A stretch of 15,817 bases of DNA, from the NCBI GenBank assembly GCA_025353085.1, contig JANXRI010000140.1:1-15817 (forward strand), in the 5' to 3' direction. The number at the start of each line of letters is the position of its first letter. Positions within the stretch are counted from its first letter, which is position 1. This DNA is from Betaproteobacteria bacterium. GTDB lineage: Bacteria > Pseudomonadota > Gammaproteobacteria > Burkholderiales > SG8-41. Positions 12,968 to 15,817 of this stretch are shown piece by piece. The notes below the pieces were generated by a model. The model was not told the DNA's origin, ran no database searches, and was given only the letters and a program-made list of their open reading frames with translations. Made by a program: the position numbers and the translations under genes.

Positions 12968-14368
12968 GTGATCAATCCCGGATTCGAAGAAATCATGGCC
13001 ATCCGCGGCCGCGGCATGCCGGCGGACGGCGAAGTAACGCTCACGGGACACGACCCCGTTTTTTCCGCGCGCTTCAAGATCGGTGAGACGACGGCCAACA
13101 TCCTCGCCGGTATCGGCGTCGCGGTCACCGATATTCACGAGATTAAGACCGGCAAGCGGCAGAAAGTCGCGATTGACGTGCGTCATGCGGCAGCGACCTG
13201 CCAGAGCTCAAAATTTCTGAGCCAACGTACCAGGAGCGCCGAGTGGAAAGGCGTGAGTTCGCCGTCGATGGAGCACATGCGTTCCATCACGCAGCCATGG
13301 CAATGCAAAGACGGCCGCTGGTATTTGCCGCATTTCAATCTGCCCCACCTGCACGATCGCGTGATTGGCGTGTTGAAATGCGAATCAAACGCGGACGCCG
13401 TCGCCAAAGCGATCGCGCAATGGGATTCGCTCGAACTCGAAGAAGCGGTCGCCGCGGCGCGCGCGTGCGGCTCTATCGTGCGCTCGAACGCAAAATGGCT
13501 CGAGCATCCGCACGGCAAAATGCTGGCCGGCAAGCCGTTGATCGAAATCACCAGGATCGGTGATAGCGAACCGATGCCTTTTCCAAAAGGCGACAGGCCG
13601 CTCTCGGGAATCAAGGTGCTCGATCTGACGCGCATCCTCGCCGGGCCGATCGCCGCGCGCACGCTTGCCGAAAACGGCGCCGATGTACTGATGGTCACGG
13701 CGCCGCATCTGCCGCAGGTGCCGGAGCACGTGATGGACACGAGCCACGGCAAACGCAGTTGTTTTCTTAATCTAACCAAGCCTGAAGACGTCGCGACGAT
13801 CAGGAAACTCGTGCGCGACGCGGACGTATTCAGTCAGGGTTATCGGCCGGGCATCATGGACAAGCATGGGCTCAGTCCCGAGCAACTTGCCAAAGAGCGC
13901 CCCGGCCTTATTTATCTTTCGATCAGTTGCTATGGCGCCGGCGGCCCGTTCTCGAATCGCGGCGGATGGGAGCAGATCGGTCAATGCACAACCGGCATCT
14001 GCCTCGACAACGGCGATGAGCGGCCGAAACTGCTGCCGGCCTCCGCCTGCGATTACACGACCGGCTACAACGGCGCGCTCGGCGTGTTGCTCGCGCTGGC
14101 GCGGCGCGCACGCGAAGGCGGTTCATATCATGTGCGCGTTTCGCTTTGCCGCTCCGGCATGTACATCTACAAGCAGGGCCAAGTGAGTTATCAGGAGGCC
14201 GATATGGGACTCAGCGAGGCCGAATTGAATTCAATCAGGATCGAATCCACCGGCGGGCACGGCACGCTCAGATATTTGGGGCCAGTGCTGAGAATGTCGG
14301 AGACAAAACCCTATTGGGACAAGCCCTCGCCGACATTGGGTTCGAGCAAGCCGGAGTGGCAGACGTGA
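12968..14368 (+). CDS. Family III CoA-transferase (CaiB/BaiF type), long form
   Basis: This cytoplasmic 466-residue protein belongs to the family that moves CoA between organic acids. The first part (about 1-200) matches the distal portion of the family: GETTANILAGIG, KVAIDVRHAAA, and DGRWYLPHFNLPHLHDRV. The part from about 214 onward contains the family opening GIKVLDLTRILAGPIAARTLAENGADVLMV, then HGKRSCFLNL, HGLSPEQLAKERPGLIYLSISCYG, and ACDYTTGY, in which Asp362 is the likely catalytic aspartate. This order is normal for the long, fused subgroup. Translation starts at GTG 12968, with AGAGGA about seven bases upstream. The exported hydrolase at 14440 follows 71 bases later on the same strand, so an ester or lactone may be hydrolysed outside and the acid activated inside. 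The acid itself cannot be named. Confidence 0.9.
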   Translation: MINPGFEEIMAIRGRGMPADGEVTLTGHDPVFSARFKIGETTANILAGIGVAVTDIHEIKTGKRQKVAIDVRHAAATCQSSKFLSQRTRSAEWKGVSSPSMEHMRSITQPWQCKDGRWYLPHFNLPHLHDRVIGVLKCESNADAVAKAIAQWDSLELEEAVAAARACGSIVRSNAKWLEHPHGKMLAGKPLIEITRIGDSEPMPFPKGDRPLSGIKVLDLTRILAGPIAARTLAENGADVLMVTAPHLPQVPEHVMDTSHGKRSCFLNLTKPEDVATIRKLVRDADVFSQGYRPGIMDKHGLSPEQLAKERPGLIYLSISCYGAGGPFSNRGGWEQIGQCTTGICLDNGDERPKLLPASACDYTTGYNGALGVLLALARRAREGGSYHVRVSLCRSGMYIYKQGQVSYQEADMGLSEAELNSIRIESTGGHGTLRYLGPVLRMSETKPYWDKPSPTLGSSKPEWQT

Positions 14369-14439
14369 GTACAAGCGGAAGCTGGTTAACCGAAAAAAAG
14401 ACACAGCCGGCACGCGGGCAAAAATAAAGGGAGGATGTA

Positions 14440-15817
14440 ATGCCAAATGCATTAGTACGTGTGGGCGCCGCACTTATCGTCTTGTTGCTGGCCGGCGTCG
14501 GCGCAGCGCAGGCCGAGCTGACTCGCCTCGAAATTACTTCGAAGCAACCGTTCGGCTCGTTCGCCGCCGGTGATTACGTCATCTGGCAGGGCAGGATATT
14601 CGGCGACCTTGCTCCCCAGGAATCCATTCCCGGACTCGACAAAGTGCAGCGCAATGCGCGCGGCCGGGTCGACTATTCTTCACGCATCGTGCTCATCATG
14701 CCCGCCGGCCCGGCCCGCGGCAACGGCACCCTGCTGGTCGATGTGCCCAATCGCGGCAAAGCTTATGCGCAGGCGCTTTACAATTCACCGCGTGACGAGC
14801 CGTTTCTCTCTGGCACGTTCGAGCACGGCAATGGTTTTCTCGAAAATCAAGGCTACACGATCGCCGAGGTGTATTGGGAACTCGGGCAAGGCGCCGACCT
14901 GCCATCGTTTGCAGCGGCGGACGGGAAGCAGCGCTTTGTCGAGGGCGTCGGCTTCGCGATCATGCGCGATGCCGCTAACTTTCTCGCCCACGCATCGGCC
15001 GACGCCGCAGGCACACCGAATCCGCTGAAGGGCAACATCAGCCGCGTGATAGCGAGCGGCAAATCGCAGACCGGCCGCTTCCTGAAAACGTTCCTGCTGC
15101 ACGGCTTCAACATGGCCGGCGGCCGGCGCGTGTTCGACGGCATGCACGTGTTCGTGTCGGCTGCGGGGATTTTGCCGATCATGCAGACGGGGGCCGGGCC
15201 GGACTCCAGCGCGAATGCCGGGCCCACCTTTGCCGATCCGGAATTCCGCGGCGTCAATGAAGACCCGGTGGCAATCAGCGACATCATCAAGCGCGTGGAA
15301 GCGCGCGGTGAAGTGCCGCCGAAAATGATGTTGATCAGTTCAGTGACTGACTATTACTCCATTCGCGCTTCCCTGGGCCGCACGGGCGCAGCGGGCACGA
15401 GCGATCTGCCGCTGCCGGCGAATGTGCGCATGTACGATATCGCCGGCTCTTCGCACGTGCGCATGCCGAAAACGCCGGCGGAATGCAACGTGCCGGCCAA
15501 CCGTCTCGACTGGACGCCGGTGTCGCGTGCAACCCTCGCGCGGCTCGATGCGTGGGTGGCCGTCAATGCCGAGCCGCCGCCGAATCGGCTGATGCCGCTC
15601 GAAGAATTGCGCGCCGACCCGCTTGTGCTGCGCGCGCCGGCGCATCTGCCCCAGGCGGTGATCCAGGTGCCGCAACGCGATGCCGACGGCAATGCGGTCG
15701 GCGGCGTGCGCCTGCCGGACCTCGCGGTGCCGCTGGGCACGCACGGCGGACACAATGGCCTCGCCGCGCCCTGCAGGCTCGTCGGCTCTTATTCGGCGTT
15801 CGCCGAAAGCAAGGCAC
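14440..15817 (+). CDS. Exported alpha/beta-hydrolase domain protein (runs off the right edge)
   Basis: The frame from ATG 14440 stays open to the end, giving 459 residues and no stop. GGGAGG precedes the ATG. A Sec signal peptide (about 1-25, LIVLLLAGVGAAQA) sends it to the periplasm or outside. The body matches the alpha/beta-hydrolase domain family of environmental proteobacteria: LLVDVPNRGKAY, the nucleophile elbow GKSQTGRFL with Ser209, and GSSHVR with His339 as the probable catalytic His. The substrate is unknown; an esterase or lactonase activity is the family-level guess. It follows the CoA-transferase closely and is probably in the same transcript. What lies beyond 15817 is not visible. 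Confidence 0.88.
   Translation, partial: MPNALVRVGAALIVLLLAGVGAAQAELTRLEITSKQPFGSFAAGDYVIWQGRIFGDLAPQESIPGLDKVQRNARGRVDYSSRIVLIMPAGPARGNGTLLVDVPNRGKAYAQALYNSPRDEPFLSGTFEHGNGFLENQGYTIAEVYWELGQGADLPSFAAADGKQRFVEGVGFAIMRDAANFLAHASADAAGTPNPLKGNISRVIASGKSQTGRFLKTFLLHGFNMAGGRRVFDGMHVFVSAAGILPIMQTGAGPDSSANAGPTFADPEFRGVNEDPVAISDIIKRVEARGEVPPKMMLISSVTDYYSIRASLGRTGAAGTSDLPLPANVRMYDIAGSSHVRMPKTPAECNVPANRLDWTPVSRATLARLDAWVAVNAEPPPNRLMPLEELRADPLVLRAPAHLPQAVIQVPQRDADGNAVGGVRLPDLAVPLGTHGGHNGLAAPCRLVGSYSAFAESKA

Noticed and set aside
12968..14368. Apparent domain swap in the CoA-transferase (family opening motif in the middle)
   Set aside because: Long family III CoA-transferases of environmental proteobacteria normally have this order, so it is not an anomaly.
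1..15817. CRISPR array, tRNA, rRNA, riboswitch or phage genes
   Set aside because: Reading both strands showed no spaced direct repeats of CRISPR type, no cloverleaf, and no conserved RNA motif that I recognise.

Overview
The window looks like the chromosome of a GC-rich betaproteobacterium of the Burkholderiales or a related environmental lineage. I infer this from three Bug/TctC-type periplasmic solute receptors with no permease genes, a family III CoA-transferase, an SDR/amidohydrolase pair, and Shine-Dalgarno sites of the AAGGAG type. I see no rRNA, tRNA, CRISPR array or phage gene.

Layout. Positions 1-983 (minus) hold an SDR-type protein followed by the start of a Tat-exported amidohydrolase that runs off the left edge. 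A TctC-type receptor (1049-2014, plus) diverges from them and converges on a second one (2180-3169, minus). The gap between these two receptors holds a nested inverted-repeat structure. A tiny lipoprotein (3286-3453, minus) lies back to back with an exported AHL-lactonase-like metallo-hydrolase (3759-4586, plus); a 16-bp tandem repeat lies between them. Next come a four-cysteine lipoprotein (4821-5465, plus), a third TctC receptor (5498-6463, minus), and a membrane-anchored M23 peptidase whose codon use differs from its neighbours (6647-8062, plus). HflX (8287-9750) and a lipid-anchored metallo-beta-lactamase-fold protein (9975-11060) are both on minus.

Positions 11161-12270 look like an insertion of a REP-associated tyrosine transposase (RAYT). 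Its full-length gene has a very strong extended -10 that places the transcription start on the ATG, and a REP-like hairpin follows it. On the right are two small minus-strand genes (12655-12846 and 12382-12612), a CoA-transferase (12968-14368, plus), and an exported alpha/beta-hydrolase domain protein cut by the right edge (14440 onward).

How the genes fit together: the ends of the window (amidohydrolase, SDR, Bug receptors, CoA-transferase, exported hydrolase) suit uptake and breakdown of organic acids or esters, but no substrate can be named. The observations most worth checking are the SDR that lacks three of its four catalytic residues, the nested inverted repeat at 2015-2148, and the apparently leaderless, palindrome-overlapped promoter of the RAYT gene.
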